54,418 nucleotides of DNA, from positions 1 to 54,418 of the forward strand of contig CAMEXM010000004.1 in assembly GCA_945947155.1 (NCBI GenBank), written 5' to 3'. Origin of the DNA: Polynucleobacter meluiroseus. Lineage in GTDB: Bacteria; Pseudomonadota; Gammaproteobacteria; Burkholderiales; Burkholderiaceae. The notes under the pieces are model-generated. The model saw nothing but the letters and a program-made list of their open reading frames with translations. It searched no databases and was not told the origin of the DNA. Position numbers and translations under genes: made by a program. The first letter of the stretch is position 1; each line of letters begins with the position of its first letter. This document shows, piece after piece, positions 1-9,146 of the stretch.

Positions 1-488
1 GGTATCAAGTCCTCGGTTAATTTAAAAAAGTGATTCCAATCGATTAACAAGTAAAACAAGACGAACAAAGTCAAAATGAGATTAACAAAACCATGCACAA
101 CCGAGCTACCTGAAAGCAAAATGGTGTCGAGGGTCGAGCTCATTAAAGCATTCGCATTGGTGTTGAGATGGGCTGTTAGCTTTTGAGTGACCGATTCACG
201 TAGTGCGACCCAATCAAACTGAATGTGGTGTTCGGCCAAGGTTGGCTCTAACCACGCCTGGGTGTTTTGCACCCAAATGGGCAATTTCATTTTGATTAGG
301 GGAATTTCATGGCCAAGTAAATTAATCAGGAGCAGGAAGAGCCCAGTAACTAGGCTCAGGCCAAAAATAATCGTCAAGGTCGCTGCTAGGGCGCGGGGGA
401 CGTGCAGGTCCTCAAGCCGGCTTGCTACGGGTCGTAGGGCATAGGCCAGAATAAAAGCAGCTAAAAAAGGGGTAAAAATTTCTGCCAT
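1..488 (-). CDS. AI-2E family transporter / PerM-like permease (partial, C-terminus outside window)
   Basis: The minus strand is open from an ATG at 488 to the window edge (about 162 codons). The product begins MAEIFTPFLAAFILAYALRP, which matches the second hydrophobic stretch of the AI-2E/PerM (DUF20) permease family. Further membrane segments follow around residues 36-58 and 125-150, and the rest of the protein lies outside the window. Family members are inner-membrane proteins with about eight spans; their substrates are mostly unknown. Oddity: homologues carry roughly 30-45 more N-terminal residues including a first membrane span. Here an in-frame TGA lies about nine codons upstream of the ATG, so that span is absent. 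It is divergent from purM. I am confident of the family and not of the substrate or start. Confidence 0.75.
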   Translation of the reverse strand, partial: MAEIFTPFLAAFILAYALRPVASRLEDLHVPRALAATLTIIFGLSLVTGLFLLLINLLGHEIPLIKMKLPIWVQNTQAWLEPTLAEHHIQFDWVALRESVTQKLTAHLNTNANALMSSTLDTILLSGSSVVHGFVNLILTLFVLFYLLIDWNHFFKLTEDLI

Positions 489-563
489 GGGGCATTGATC
501 CTCTAGAATTCAATGATTCTACCGATCAACGCATGCTTTTACCTTATTTCCAAACGATCCCCC

Positions 564-1616
564 ATGAGCTCATCCCCTAATTCCCAAGCCCAAAGCCTCT
601 CGTACCGCGATGCTGGTGTTGATATTGATGCTGGCGATGCCCTGGTCGACCGCATTAAGCCGCTGGCAAAGAAAACCATGCGTGAGGGTGTTCTGGCTGG
701 TATTGGCGGCTTTGGCGCCTTGTTTGAGGTGCCCAAGCGTTACCAAGAGCCAGTATTGGTATCGGGTACCGACGGCGTAGGCACCAAACTCAAATTGGCA
801 TTCGAATGGAATCGCCATGACACCATTGGTCAAGATTTAGTGGCGATGAGTGTCAATGACATTTTGGTACAGGGCGCAGAACCCCTCTTTTTTTTGGATT
901 ACTTTGCCTGCGGCAAGCTGACGGTGGATACCGCGGCAACGGTGGTTGGCGGTATTGCAACTGGCTGTGAATTAGCTGGCTGTGCCCTTATTGGCGGCGA
1001 GACTGCTGAAATGCCTGGCATGTACCCCGATGGCGAATACGATTTGGCTGGTTTTGCTGTCGGCGCGGTTGAAAAATCCAAGATCATCAACGGCAGCCGC
1101 ATTGTGCCCGGCGATGTCATTTTGGCTTTGGGCTCGAGTGGCGCCCACTCCAATGGTTACTCGTTAGTGCGAAAGATTATTGAACGTGCTGGGGCAAAGC
1201 CAAGCGATGATCTTGGCGGACGTCCTTTGATTGATGTGGTGATGGCGCCGACTGAAATCTACGTCAAGCCACTATTAAAGTTAATTGGCGAAGTCGATGT
1301 AAAGGGCATGGCTCACATTACCGGTGGTGGACTGGTGGATAACGTACCCCGTGTTTTGCCAGAACATACCCAAGCGATTTTGCACCGTGACAGTTGGGTT
1401 CTGCCTGACTTATTCCGTTGGCTGCAAATGAAGGGCGGCGTGGTCGATGCAGAGATGGTTCGCGTCTTTAATTGCGGTATTGGTATGGTCGTCATTCTTG
1501 CAAAAAGCGAGGCGGACAAAGCCCTCACTTCACTCCAGGGACAGGGCTTAAAAGCGTGGATCGTGGGCGAGGTGGTTGAGCGTGCACCCAATGCAGCGCA
1601 AACGATTGTTATTTAA
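564..1616 (+). CDS. purM: Phosphoribosylformylglycinamidine cyclo-ligase (AIR synthetase)
   Basis: PurM closes the imidazole ring of formylglycinamidine ribonucleotide with ATP to give AIR, step five of de novo purine synthesis, in the cytosol. From the ATG at 564 the protein has 350 residues, close to the usual 345. Visible family signatures are [12 protein letters not shown] near residue 13, [10 protein letters not shown] at 68-77, [10 protein letters not shown] at 91-100 and [10 protein letters not shown] at 195-204. An in-frame ATG at 513 would add 17 residues that do not resemble the family, so 564 is preferred; neither start has a strong ribosome site. The 3' end overlaps the convergent miaA stop by 8 nt. 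The gene stands alone here; purN is about 17 kb away. Confidence 0.96.
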   Translation: MSSSPNSQAQSLSYRDAGVDIDAGDALVDRIKPLAKKTMREGVLAGIGGFGALFEVPKRYQEPVLVSGTDGVGTKLKLAFEWNRHDTIGQDLVAMSVNDILVQGAEPLFFLDYFACGKLTVDTAATVVGGIATGCELAGCALIGGETAEMPGMYPDGEYDLAGFAVGAVEKSKIINGSRIVPGDVILALGSSGAHSNGYSLVRKIIERAGAKPSDDLGGRPLIDVVMAPTEIYVKPLLKLIGEVDVKGMAHITGGGLVDNVPRVLPEHTQAILHRDSWVLPDLFRWLQMKGGVVDAEMVRVFNCGIGMVVILAKSEADKALTSLQGQGLKAWIVGEVVERAPNAAQTIVI

Positions 1617-2595
1617 CCGTACCCAACTCTTGAAGGCAGTATTGCAGGGCTGACTGCAAGCCGCTCGCATCAAACGGGTTAAACACAGTTCGACCCTCAA
1701 TTGCCCTGAGCCAGGTGAGTTGGCGTTTGCCCAGTTGCCGCGTTGCTGCTAAGGCTTTGTAACGCATTTGTTCTGCACTGATGTGCCCTTCTAAAAATTC
1801 CCATACTTGGCGGTAGCCGACTGCGCGCATCGAGGGTAGGTCGGCATGTATGCCGGGCTGAGTGCGGAGCGCTCGAACTTCATCAATCAATCCAGCGTGC
1901 AGCATGGTATCAAAGCGACTCTCTAAATTCTGATGCAGCTGCGCCCGCTCGCTTGGCTCTAATGAGACCAGACGAAGCCAGCCGGGAATCAATGAGCCTG
2001 CACGACCGTCGTCACTGGGCGATTCTGCAAGCCATGCTGACATCGGTTTGCCGGTGGACTGCACGACCTCTAAGGCGCGCTGAATGCGCTGTGAATCATT
2101 GGGCTCTAAGCGCGCTGCTGTAATGGGATCAAGCGCCATTAACTCCGCATGCATGGCCGGCCACCCCAGTGCCTTGCCTTGGGCATCCAGATGCGCGCGG
2201 ATGGCTGAATCTGCTGGCGGAAGACTGGATAGGCCATAAGCAAAAGCACGCCAATAGAGCATGGTGCCGCCGACGATGACTGGCACATTGCCCCGTTGCC
2301 GTATTTCAGTGACGAGCCGTTTGGTGTCGCTTGCAAATCGAGCTGCAGAGTAGGCTTCGCTTGGATCGAGAATATCAATAAGGTGATGCTGTACTGCCGC
2401 GCGTTCCGTTAGAGTGGGTTTGGCGCTACCAATATCCATGTCCCGATAGACCAGAGCAGAGTCCATGCTGATGAGTTCGACCGTGATGCCGCGTGCCTGT
2501 GCCGCCTCTGCTAGCAACATGGCTAAGTGGGTCTTACCGGATCCGGTAGGACCCGCTACCGACAATAGGGGTGCTGGATGCGATTCAGTCGGCAT
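1609..2595 (-). CDS. miaA: tRNA dimethylallyltransferase
   Basis: MiaA transfers a dimethylallyl group from DMAPP to N6 of A37 in tRNAs that read UNN codons. The 328-residue product has the P-loop GPTGSGKT at residues 15-22, the [17 protein letters not shown] segment that contacts substrate, GGTMLYWRA, and the late [12 protein letters not shown] block, all typical of the family; length is normal. It is the last gene of a minus-strand run murJ / SirB1-like / miaA, starting 27 nt after the SirB1-like gene, so co-transcription is likely. It needs the DMAPP made by the pathway to which dxs and ispH in this window belong. The stop overlaps the end of purM by 8 nt. Confidence 0.96.
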   Translation of the reverse strand: MPTESHPAPLLSVAGPTGSGKTHLAMLLAEAAQARGITVELISMDSALVYRDMDIGSAKPTLTERAAVQHHLIDILDPSEAYSAARFASDTKRLVTEIRQRGNVPVIVGGTMLYWRAFAYGLSSLPPADSAIRAHLDAQGKALGWPAMHAELMALDPITAARLEPNDSQRIQRALEVVQSTGKPMSAWLAESPSDDGRAGSLIPGWLRLVSLEPSERAQLHQNLESRFDTMLHAGLIDEVRALRTQPGIHADLPSMRAVGYRQVWEFLEGHISAEQMRYKALAATRQLGKRQLTWLRAIEGRTVFNPFDASGLQSALQYCLQELGTVK

Positions 2596-2622
2596 GGCGC
2601 GTTGAATGCAATCGTTTTAATC

Positions 2623-3459
2623 TTAGCGAGCTTGGCTTTCGAGGTTAGCAATATGGTTACGAATCGCTTCCGCATCGCTCGCTTCGGGCGCTTCACTTAT
2701 GTAGTGTTGCATGTCCTGCAGAGCTGGACGTACGTATTCCAGTTGGGCAAAAATAAGGCCACGATCACGCACTTCTTCGATGGCGTCGGGCAACAAGATC
2801 ACCAAGCGCTCTTGAATGCCAAGCAAGCGTTCCCAGCGCTCATGTTCGGTGTAAATTAATTTCAGGTTACGCAAGAAGCGCGAGAGAATTTCTCGGCTAC
2901 TGGAGGCGCGCAAGAAAATACTTAAAGGAAGCGCAGTCTCACCCCGATAGCCTTTAGCATCGAGGTAGGGGTCAAGCATGGATTGCAATTCATCCTTGGA
3001 GTAGGTGGCGCCATTGAGCGGATCCATAATGATTTCACCTTGAGGCAAGGAGACCCGCATCATGAAGTGATTCGGAAATGAGACCCCACGAATCTTCAGA
3101 CCAATTTGCTGACCGAGCTCGATCATCAAGATCGCTAGGGAGATCGGAATGCCGCGACGACTCTCCATCACGTGGTGCAGATAGGAATTCTCAGGCGCAT
3201 AAAAGTCATTTGCGTTTGGACCAAATCCCAGTTCGGTGTAAAAAAAATGCTTGAGCAGCTGGAGGCGTTGTACTTGCGACGTATCGGAGGTGATGCGTTT
3301 TTTTAGCTTGCTACCAAGGGCATCAATTTCATCGAGGGTGTGCTGCACATCCAGGTCTGGAAAGGCATGCTGCGCAACCGCAATCGCGGATTCGGTTAAT
3401 GGAAAATGATCATCCTCGGCAACGAGAGAGGTGAAGTAGTCAAGTTGGCGTGTCGGCAT
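2623..3459 (-). CDS. SirB1-family protein (transglutaminase-like fold plus TPR)
   Basis: The 278-residue product beginning MPTRQLDYFTSLV matches the SirB1/YchA family: an N-terminal transglutaminase-like domain (the segment with SYLHHVMESRRGIPISLAIL and GVSFPNHFMMRV, roughly residues 85-145) followed by a helical TPR-like tail. No enzymatic role is established for the family. The open frame continues upstream to 3579, but that extension lies inside murJ in another frame and is not family-like, so I chose the ATG at 3459, 5 nt after the murJ stop. The tight spacing to murJ and miaA suggests one transcript. Confidence 0.88.
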   Translation of the reverse strand: MPTRQLDYFTSLVAEDDHFPLTESAIAVAQHAFPDLDVQHTLDEIDALGSKLKKRITSDTSQVQRLQLLKHFFYTELGFGPNANDFYAPENSYLHHVMESRRGIPISLAILMIELGQQIGLKIRGVSFPNHFMMRVSLPQGEIIMDPLNGATYSKDELQSMLDPYLDAKGYRGETALPLSIFLRASSSREILSRFLRNLKLIYTEHERWERLLGIQERLVILLPDAIEEVRDRGLIFAQLEYVRPALQDMQHYISEAPEASDAEAIRNHIANLESQAR

Positions 3460-3464
3460 ATGGC

Positions 3465-5021
3465 CTATTTTGCATGACGCCGAAAATGCTGCCAACGAAT
3501 ACCCACAATCCAAAGGGCCATGAAATACACCACAGCGGCGCCTAGAATCCAGGCGGCCAATAAGCCAACCCGCGTCCATGGCTCACTCTGCATGGCAATC
3601 CACTGGTGCAGGTTGGCGCCATAGTAGAGCAATAGCGATAAAGGAATCAGTGCAATGGCAAGTTGAAAGAGGTATTTAGTCCAACCAAAACCGGGCGCAA
3701 TTGCACCACGCCGGTGTAAGCCAATCCACAGTAGGGCGGCATTTAAGCAGGCACCAAGCCCAACAGAAAGCGCCAAGCCGGTATGGCCCAGCCAAGGCAC
3801 CAAGACAATATTAGCCAGCTGAGTTGAGATCAATACAAGCAAAGCAATGCGTACTGGCGTTCGAATATCTTGACGGGCATAGAATCCGGGCGCCAGAATT
3901 TTGATCAGAATCAGTCCAATTAGCCCAACACCATAGGCGGCCAAAGCCTGCTGCGTCATCACGACATCCAGTGCGGTAAAACGGCCATAGTGGTAAAGCA
4001 CCGCAGCGATGGGCTCGCCAAACAGCAACAGCGCTACTGCGCAGGGCGCAGCCAGTAAAAAGGTAAGCTGTAAGCCCCAAACCAAGAGCTCACTCGCTTG
4101 CTTTATGTCTTGCTGGGCATTGGCCCTGCTTAGGCTCGGTAGTAGTACGGTGCCCAGCGCAACACCCAGTAAGGCGGTAGGAAACTCCATCAGGCGATCG
4201 GCGTAAGATAACCAAGAGACACTGCCGGTTTGCAAGCGAGAGGCAATGTTGGTATTGATCACAAGGGAGATTTGCGCAACAGAAACGGCAAAGACAGCCG
4301 GCCCCATGAGCTTTAATACTCGGCGTGCATCGGGGTTTAGCCAAGCACCCCATATGGCCTGCGGCAATACACCAATGCGGGGCAGTAAGCCCAGTCGGCG
4401 CAGCGCAGGAATTTGAATCGCCAATTGCAAAATGCCGCCCACCACTACACCGAATGCAAGGGCATAAATCGGTTGCTCGAGTTGGGGCGCAAGCCAGAGC
4501 GCACTGCCAATTAATGCCAAGTTCAGTAAAACGGGGGTGAAGGCTGGAATCGCAAAGCGCTGAAAGGTATTGAGAATGCCTGCCGACAGCGACACCATTG
4601 AAATCAGTCCAATGTAGGGAAACATAATTTGGGTCATGAGCACGCTGGCTTCGTAAGCGGGGCTGCCGCTAAAGCCGGTGGCAATCGCCAAAATTAAGAG
4701 TGGGGCACCTACAATGCCAAGGCCAACGGTAAGCACTAGGGCCCAAAAGAGCAGGGTAGCCACTGCATTAATTAGGGTTTTAGACTGGGCGGGATCATCC
4801 TTGCTGGAAACTTCCCCCAAAATCGGCACAAATGCTTGGGAAAATGCCCCTTCGGCAAACAGCCTACGGAGCAGATTTGGTAGCCGAAATGCCACATTAA
4901 AGGCGTCCGTCCACTCGGAGGCCCCAAAACTACGGGCAATCAGGGTTTCGCGTAACAGCCCTGTAATGCGCGATAGCATGGTAAAGGAGCTAACCTTGGC
5001 GGCAGCGGAGAGCAGGTTCAT
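3465..5021 (-). CDS. murJ: Lipid II flippase (MVF family)
   Basis: MurJ moves lipid II across the inner membrane for peptidoglycan synthesis. The 518-residue, strongly hydrophobic protein starts MNLLSAAAKVSSFTMLSRI and carries the family blocks RITGLLRETLIARSFGAS and DAFNVAFRLPNLLRRLFAEGAF (about residues 18-60), with the conserved basic residues inside. Length and roughly fourteen predicted spans fit the family. A GGTGA-like ribosome site lies about 11 nt before the ATG. It heads a minus-strand run with the SirB1-like gene and miaA and diverges from rpsT, a common arrangement in beta-proteobacteria. Confidence 0.96.
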   Translation of the reverse strand: MNLLSAAAKVSSFTMLSRITGLLRETLIARSFGASEWTDAFNVAFRLPNLLRRLFAEGAFSQAFVPILGEVSSKDDPAQSKTLINAVATLLFWALVLTVGLGIVGAPLLILAIATGFSGSPAYEASVLMTQIMFPYIGLISMVSLSAGILNTFQRFAIPAFTPVLLNLALIGSALWLAPQLEQPIYALAFGVVVGGILQLAIQIPALRRLGLLPRIGVLPQAIWGAWLNPDARRVLKLMGPAVFAVSVAQISLVINTNIASRLQTGSVSWLSYADRLMEFPTALLGVALGTVLLPSLSRANAQQDIKQASELLVWGLQLTFLLAAPCAVALLLFGEPIAAVLYHYGRFTALDVVMTQQALAAYGVGLIGLILIKILAPGFYARQDIRTPVRIALLVLISTQLANIVLVPWLGHTGLALSVGLGACLNAALLWIGLHRRGAIAPGFGWTKYLFQLAIALIPLSLLLYYGANLHQWIAMQSEPWTRVGLLAAWILGAAVVYFMALWIVGIRWQHFRRHAK

Positions 5022-5074
5022 AGGTCAATTTTCACCTATTTATCAGGCAACTGGGCTTTTTAACTCCTTTAAGG

Positions 5075-5139
5075 TAAAATCGTGGGCTTTGGTGAGCTGG
5101 CTAAAGAAATTCGCAAGAAAACCCTCAAAAAGAGGTTTT
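5075..5139 (+). promoter_or_regulatory. Candidate rpsT promoter -10 and leader hairpin
   Basis: A -10-like TAAAAT lies at 5075-5080, 133 nt before the rpsT ATG, with no convincing -35. If used, the leader would be about 125 nt and include an imperfect hairpin at 5118-5139 (AAAACC-C-TC pairing with GAGGTTTT around an A5 loop). S20 mRNA is autoregulated in E. coli, so a structured leader is plausible, but the link here is inference. Confidence 0.3.
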
Positions 5140-5213
5140 ACTTTGTAAAGGCGATTTATTCAGTTTGCTATTGAACGATTTAACCCATTGAAATTACATA
5201 GGTAGGTTTAAAC

Positions 5214-5480
5214 ATGGCCAATACCGCACAGGCACGCAAGCGCGCCAGGCAAGCAGTAAAACAGAACGAGCACAACTCCAGTTTGCGCTCCAAATTACGC
5301 ACCTCCATTAAGGCTGTGCGTAAAGCGATCGATACCGGCGATAAAGCAGCCGCTGCAAAAGTATTTGTTGCGGCTCAAGCAACCATCGACAAAATTGCAG
5401 ACAAGAAAATTGCACACAAAAATACCGCGGCCCGTCAAAAGTCCCGTTTGTCTGCTGCAATTAAGGCAATGGCTGCCTAA
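5214..5480 (+). CDS. rpsT: Small ribosomal subunit protein S20
   Basis: The 88-residue, lysine- and alanine-rich product begins [20 protein letters not shown] and ends in the helical [18 protein letters not shown] segment, the standard S20 pattern. It binds 16S rRNA early in 30S assembly. It is monocistronic here: divergent from murJ and followed within 35 nt by a clear terminator. The ribosome site is GGTAGG about 10 nt before the ATG. Confidence 0.98.
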   Translation: MANTAQARKRARQAVKQNEHNSSLRSKLRTSIKAVRKAIDTGDKAAAAKVFVAAQATIDKIADKKIAHKNTAARQKSRLSAAIKAMAA

Positions 5481-5511
5481 GTCGTTTTTGCTTAGCAGTA
5501 CCAAGCCATAG

Positions 5512-5543
5512 CCCGCTCCTTATTAGGGCGGGTTTTGCTTTTT
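5512..5543 (+). terminator. Rho-independent terminator of rpsT
   Basis: A 7-bp stem CCCGCTC (5512-5518) with GGGCGGG (5526-5532, one G-U pair) and a 7-nt loop is followed by TTTTGCTTTTT. It sits 31 nt after the rpsT stop and just before the end of the convergent DUF3579 gene. Confidence 0.85.
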
Positions 5544-5856
5544 AAGTAGGGGTTTGTGATTTGGGTTCGAATTCACATGCTTCTTCGATGGTCAAATCAT
5601 TGTCTTTGGCAAAGTTGAGAACAAAGTCGAGGGCGCGCGGGTCAAGATCATGCAGTCGGGTATCGATCACGACGCAATTGATCTGCGCTATTTGTACCGG
5701 CCTTGCATAGGGTGAATAGGTAAAGCGTGGATCTGCATTGTCTCCCGGCGGCCTGAATGAAGCCATAACCCCGCAGAGTCGCTCAGCCCAATCACTTGGC
5801 CGAAATGGCTTGCCGGTTGATGTAACGCCTTGGATAAACAGTTTTTTGTGTTTCAA
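5542..5856 (-). CDS. DUF3579 family protein
   Basis: The 104-residue product contains LFIQGVTSTGKPFRPSDWAERL and CGVMASFRPPGDN, the signature of the DUF3579 family, which I know mainly from beta-proteobacteria and usually next to rpsT or argF. Its function is unknown; it is small, soluble and acidic at the C-terminus. The start is a TTG at 5856. No ATG or GTG is available in frame before the upstream stop, and family alignment places the start near here. It is convergent with rpsT and divergent from argF. Confidence 0.82.
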   Translation of the reverse strand: MKHKKLFIQGVTSTGKPFRPSDWAERLCGVMASFRPPGDNADPRFTYSPYARPVQIAQINCVVIDTRLHDLDPRALDFVLNFAKDNDLTIEEACEFEPKSQTPT

Positions 5857-5989
5857 ATGGATGGGTACTTTGGTTGGGGCATTCGTGCCGCGTTACCCTA
5901 TAGCTTAACAGTGTAGATTGCATTTAATCGCCTTATTGATGAATGCATTGCGTTTTGAAAAGATTAGTACAAACTCCTCGGAGGGCCTT

Positions 5990-6940
5990 ATGAATACCTC
6001 TTTAGCAAAGCCCCAAGTGCCGGGCCAATTGAAGCATTATTTACAATTTACTGATCTGACGCGCAGCGAGTACGACTACCTCCTCGCGCGCTCAGCGTGG
6101 CTCAAGACTAAATTCAAGAGCTATGAAACCTGGCATCCCTTGCATGACCGTACCTTGGCGATGATTTTTGAAAAACAGTCCACCCGTACTCGGCTTTCAT
6201 TTGAGGCGGGCATACACCAACTTGGCGGCCATGCGGTTTACCTTAATACGCGCGATACCCAATTAGGTCGTGGCGAGCCCGTTGAGGATGCAGCTCAAGT
6301 CATTTCTAGAATGACCGACATCATCATGATTCGCACCTTTGGCCAAGACATCATCGAGCGCTTTGCCGCAAACTCACGGGTTCCAGTCATCAATGGTTTA
6401 ACCAATGAATTTCATCCCTGCCAAGTACTAACCGACGTTTTTACCTTTGTCGAGGCGCGCGGACCGATTCAAGGAAAAACGGTGGCCTGGGTTGGCGATG
6501 CAAATAACATGGCTTACACCTGGATTCAGGCGGCTGAAGTATTGGGCTTTCAGGTGCGTTTTTCTGCGCCCGATGGCTATGCCCTTGATCCCGCACGATT
6601 AAGTCCTGCAGCAGCCAAGCAACTAACGGTTTGCAATGACCCCAGGGACGCATGCAAAGACGCCGACCTTGTGAGTACAGATGTTTGGACTAGCATGGGC
6701 TTTGAGGATGAAAATACCTCCAGAATGGCGGCGTTTAAAAATTGGATGGTCTCGGATAGTTTGATGGCCTTGGCCAAGCCGAATGCCCTCTTTATGCACT
6801 GCCTGCCTGCCCATCGAGGCGAGGAAGTGTCGGCCTCCGTGATCGATGGTCCGCAGAGCGTCGTCTGGGAAGAGGCTGAAAATCGCTTGCATGTCCAAAA
6901 AGCATTAATGGAGTACCTGTTGTGTGGCCGCTTGGATTAA
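5990..6940 (+). CDS. argF: Ornithine carbamoyltransferase
   Basis: ArgF makes citrulline from ornithine and carbamoyl phosphate in arginine synthesis. From the ATG at 5990, which has a strong GGAGGG site 5 nt upstream, the protein has 316 residues. The carbamoyl-phosphate loop STRTR is at 64-68, HPCQVLTD around 143 and the catalytic HCLPAHRGEE at 270-279. An upstream in-frame ATG at 5918 lacks a ribosome site and family similarity. argG follows 75 nt later in the same direction and catalyses the next step; a weak terminator-like element lies between them. argD is elsewhere in the window. Confidence 0.97.
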   Translation: MNTSLAKPQVPGQLKHYLQFTDLTRSEYDYLLARSAWLKTKFKSYETWHPLHDRTLAMIFEKQSTRTRLSFEAGIHQLGGHAVYLNTRDTQLGRGEPVEDAAQVISRMTDIIMIRTFGQDIIERFAANSRVPVINGLTNEFHPCQVLTDVFTFVEARGPIQGKTVAWVGDANNMAYTWIQAAEVLGFQVRFSAPDGYALDPARLSPAAAKQLTVCNDPRDACKDADLVSTDVWTSMGFEDENTSRMAAFKNWMVSDSLMALAKPNALFMHCLPAHRGEEVSASVIDGPQSVVWEEAENRLHVQKALMEYLLCGRLD

Positions 6941-6968
6941 TGCATTGCCGTCTTGGCATTCCTTTTTT
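6939..6968 (+). terminator. Weak terminator-like element between argF and argG
   Basis: AATGC (6939-6943) can pair with GCATT (6956-6960), or TGCC (6946-6949) with GGCA (6955-6958), followed by CCTTTTTT. The stem is short, so it may only reduce read-through into argG. Confidence 0.3.
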
Positions 6969-7015
6969 AAAATGGCGTTTGAATCAAAATATTACGTAAA
7001 GTGAACACCTACATC

Positions 7016-8248
7016 ATGTCGGAAATTAAAAAAGCAGTTTTAGCGTACTCGGGTGGTTTAGATACCAGTGTGATCTTGAAGTGGTTGCAAGATACCTATC
7101 AGTGTGAAATCGTTACCTTTACCGCCGATCTGGGGCAGGGCGAAGAACTTGAGCCAGCACGCACTAAAGCACTGCAATTTGGCATCAAGCCAGAAAACAT
7201 CTTCATCGATGATTTACGTGAAGAGTTTGTCCGTGACTTTGTGTTTCCGATGTTCCGAGCCAATACGGTATACGAAGGCGAGTATTTACTCGGCACCTCG
7301 ATTGCTCGTCCCCTGATTGCGAAACGGCAAATTGAGATTGCGCGCCAGGTCAAGGCCGATTCGGTTTCGCATGGCGCTACAGGCAAAGGTAATGATCAGG
7401 TTCGGTTTGAACTGGGTTATTACGCACTTGAACCAGGGATCAAAGTCATTGCGCCTTGGCGTGAATGGGATTTATTGTCCCGTGAAAAGCTACTTGCCTA
7501 TGCCGAAAAACACGGCATTCCAGTTGAGATGAAGCATAAGCAGGGTGGGGCTCCCTACTCCATGGATGCAAACTTACTGCACATTAGCTTTGAAGGTCGT
7601 CACCTTGAAAACCCCAATGCCGAGGCAGAAGAGTCGATGTGGCGCTGGACGGTTTCCCCCGAGAACGCACCCGATGCCGCAGAGATCATCGAAATGGAAT
7701 TCCGTTCTGGAGATCCGATAGCGATTAACGGTAAAGCCATGAAGCCCCACGAGCTCTTAGCAGAACTCAATCGCCTGGGCGGCAAACACGGCATTGGCCG
7801 TCTGGATTTAGTCGAAAATCGTTTTGTCGGTATGAAGAGCCGCGGCTGCTACGAAACCCCTGGTGGCACGATTTTGCTCAAAGCCCACCGCGGTATCGAG
7901 AGCATCACACTCGATCGCGAAGTGGCGCATCTGAAGGATGACTTAATGCCACGCTATGCCAGCTTGATTTACAACGGCTATTGGTGGTCACCAGAGCGCT
8001 TGGCGCTGCAGACTTTAATTGACCATACCCAAACTGGCGTCAATGGCGTGGTACGCCTCAAGCTTTATAAAGGATCCGTCTCCGTTATTTCACGGGACTC
8101 TGTCAACACCCTGTTTGATCAGAACATTGCTACTTTCGATGACGATGGTGGCGCATACAACCAAGCCGATGCTGGGGGATTCATTAAGCTCAATGCCTTA
8201 CGTATGCGTATTGCTGAAATTGCAAAACGGAAGCGCACTGCTAAATAA
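7016..8248 (+). CDS. argG: Argininosuccinate synthase
   Basis: ArgG condenses citrulline and aspartate with ATP to argininosuccinate. The 410-residue protein begins [20 protein letters not shown], with the N-type ATP-pyrophosphatase loop SGGLDTS at 12-18. It continues through [13 protein letters not shown], which binds aspartate/citrulline, and [18 protein letters not shown] at 7001 would add five residues; I prefer the ATG at 7016 because the protein then begins directly before the first beta strand. Length is typical of this short ArgG class. It follows argF and lies 45 nt before ppnP. Confidence 0.97.
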   Translation: MSEIKKAVLAYSGGLDTSVILKWLQDTYQCEIVTFTADLGQGEELEPARTKALQFGIKPENIFIDDLREEFVRDFVFPMFRANTVYEGEYLLGTSIARPLIAKRQIEIARQVKADSVSHGATGKGNDQVRFELGYYALEPGIKVIAPWREWDLLSREKLLAYAEKHGIPVEMKHKQGGAPYSMDANLLHISFEGRHLENPNAEAEESMWRWTVSPENAPDAAEIIEMEFRSGDPIAINGKAMKPHELLAELNRLGGKHGIGRLDLVENRFVGMKSRGCYETPGGTILLKAHRGIESITLDREVAHLKDDLMPRYASLIYNGYWWSPERLALQTLIDHTQTGVNGVVRLKLYKGSVSVISRDSVNTLFDQNIATFDDDGGAYNQADAGGFIKLNALRMRIAEIAKRKRTAK

Positions 8249-8293
8249 TGACCTCTTCCATCTCAACCTAGAACCACGATAAAGAAAGTTGCC

Positions 8294-8599
8294 ATGCAAT
8301 TCGATCACGTCTCCGTAGGAAAAAAAGCCAACATCTACTTTGATGGGAAGTGCGTATCGCATACCGTTACGCTGGCTGATGGCACTCGTAAATCGGTTGG
8401 GGTTATATTACCGAGCACCCTGCGTTTTGATTTGAGTACCCGCGAGGTCATGGAAGTAGTCGATGGCACAGCCTATGTGAGTGTCAACGGTGGATCTGAG
8501 CAACCCTTTGGTGCAGGCCAAAGCTGGACAGTTGAGGCGGGCGGATATTTTGTGATTCGCGCGGAATTACCTGTGCATTACGTTTGCCACTTCGACTAA
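8294..8599 (+). CDS. ppnP: Pyrimidine/purine nucleoside phosphorylase (DUF1255 cupin)
   Basis: The 101-residue protein matches the small PpnP/YaiE cupin family: MQFDHVSVGKKANIYFDGKC, then SVGVILPSTLRFDLSTREVMEV and a C-terminal FVIRAELPVHYVCHF. The characterised family member cleaves a broad set of nucleosides phosphorolytically. AAAGAAAG upstream of the ATG serves as the ribosome site. It lies 45 nt after argG and may be read with it, although no functional link is obvious. It ends 1 nt from the convergent DUF192 gene. Confidence 0.9.
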   Translation: MQFDHVSVGKKANIYFDGKCVSHTVTLADGTRKSVGVILPSTLRFDLSTREVMEVVDGTAYVSVNGGSEQPFGAGQSWTVEAGGYFVIRAELPVHYVCHFD

Positions 8600-8600
8600 T

Positions 8601-9050
8601 TTATTTGCGTAGTAAGCCCTGAATCAGGCTACCAGGGCCAATTGCCCGCTGGCTAAACCATTGCCGGTTCATTTCTAAGGCATAGCGAATGGGCGCCTTA
8701 GGGCAGTGATTATTTAAAGTCTCTGCCTGCATTTCTTCAATATTGACGATCTTACCGTCATCGGCAATAAAAGCAATCGCCAGAGGTATCTTGGTATTGC
8801 TCATCCAAAAGCAATGCGTCGCTTTTTGATCAAAGATAAATAGCATGCCAGAGTCAGTTGGCATCGAGGTGCGGTTCATTAGCCCGACTTGCCGTGCTTG
8901 CGGCGTACTCGCTACCTCTGCCTGTATGCGGTAGATGCTAGTTTTAAGCTCAATGATGGGAAGGCTGGTATTAACATTTTGCGCAATACCAAGGTTCGCT
9001 GTAAGCGCGAGTAATCCGGCAAAACCAAATTGGCGAATGAAAGTCAACAT
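8601..9050 (-). CDS. DUF192 family exported protein
   Basis: The 149-residue product has an N-terminal signal peptide (MLTFIRQFGFAGLLALTANL, cleavage likely after GIAQ) and then the DUF192 domain: RQVGLMNRTSMPTDSGMLFIF, CFWMSNTKIPLAIAFI and MNRQWFSQRAI. DUF192 proteins are small, usually periplasmic beta-rich proteins without an assigned activity. There is no lipobox cysteine. A TAGAAT hexamer ends 6 nt before the ATG, suggesting a leaderless mRNA. It converges with ppnP with a single base between stops. Confidence 0.88.
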   Translation of the reverse strand: MLTFIRQFGFAGLLALTANLGIAQNVNTSLPIIELKTSIYRIQAEVASTPQARQVGLMNRTSMPTDSGMLFIFDQKATHCFWMSNTKIPLAIAFIADDGKIVNIEEMQAETLNNHCPKAPIRYALEMNRQWFSQRAIGPGSLIQGLLRK

Positions 9051-9056
9051 GACTGC

Positions 9057-9062
9057 ATTCTA
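9057..9062 (-). promoter_or_regulatory. -10 element of the DUF192 gene, predicted leaderless
   Basis: On the minus strand TAGAAT, within TTTAGAAT, ends exactly 6 nt before the ATG at 9050. Transcription 7 nt after a -10 would begin at the start codon. There is no recognisable ribosome site and no strong -35. Confidence 0.5.
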
Positions 9063-9095
9063 AATAAAGAGGTGAGCAAACAAAAAATCAGGACG

Positions 9096-9121
9096 AAAAA
9101 AAACCCAGAGAATACCCTGGG
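9096..9121 (-). terminator. Terminator of the cold-shock gene
   Basis: Read on the minus strand, CCCAG (9121-9117) pairs with CTGGG (9108-9104) around a short loop, followed by eight T residues (9103-9096). It lies 25 nt after the cspA-type stop. Confidence 0.8.
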
Positions 9122-9146
9122 CTTTTAATTTGATCAAGGACAGTGA

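Noticed and set aside
223..444. 73-codon plus-strand ORF before purM
   Set aside because: It lies antisense to the AI-2E family transporter, which has clear family similarity; the ORF product has none.
3460..3579. 40-codon N-terminal extension of the SirB1-like protein
   Set aside because: It is the murJ 3' end read in another frame; the ATG at 3459 follows the murJ stop directly.
5112..5145. Terminator upstream of rpsT
   Set aside because: The AAAACC/GGTTTT stem is imperfect and followed by ACTTTG rather than a T run, so it is more likely a leader structure.
4678..5148. 156-codon plus-strand ORF across the murJ start and rpsT leader
   Set aside because: Mostly antisense to the well-supported murJ N-terminus; no family match or ribosome site.
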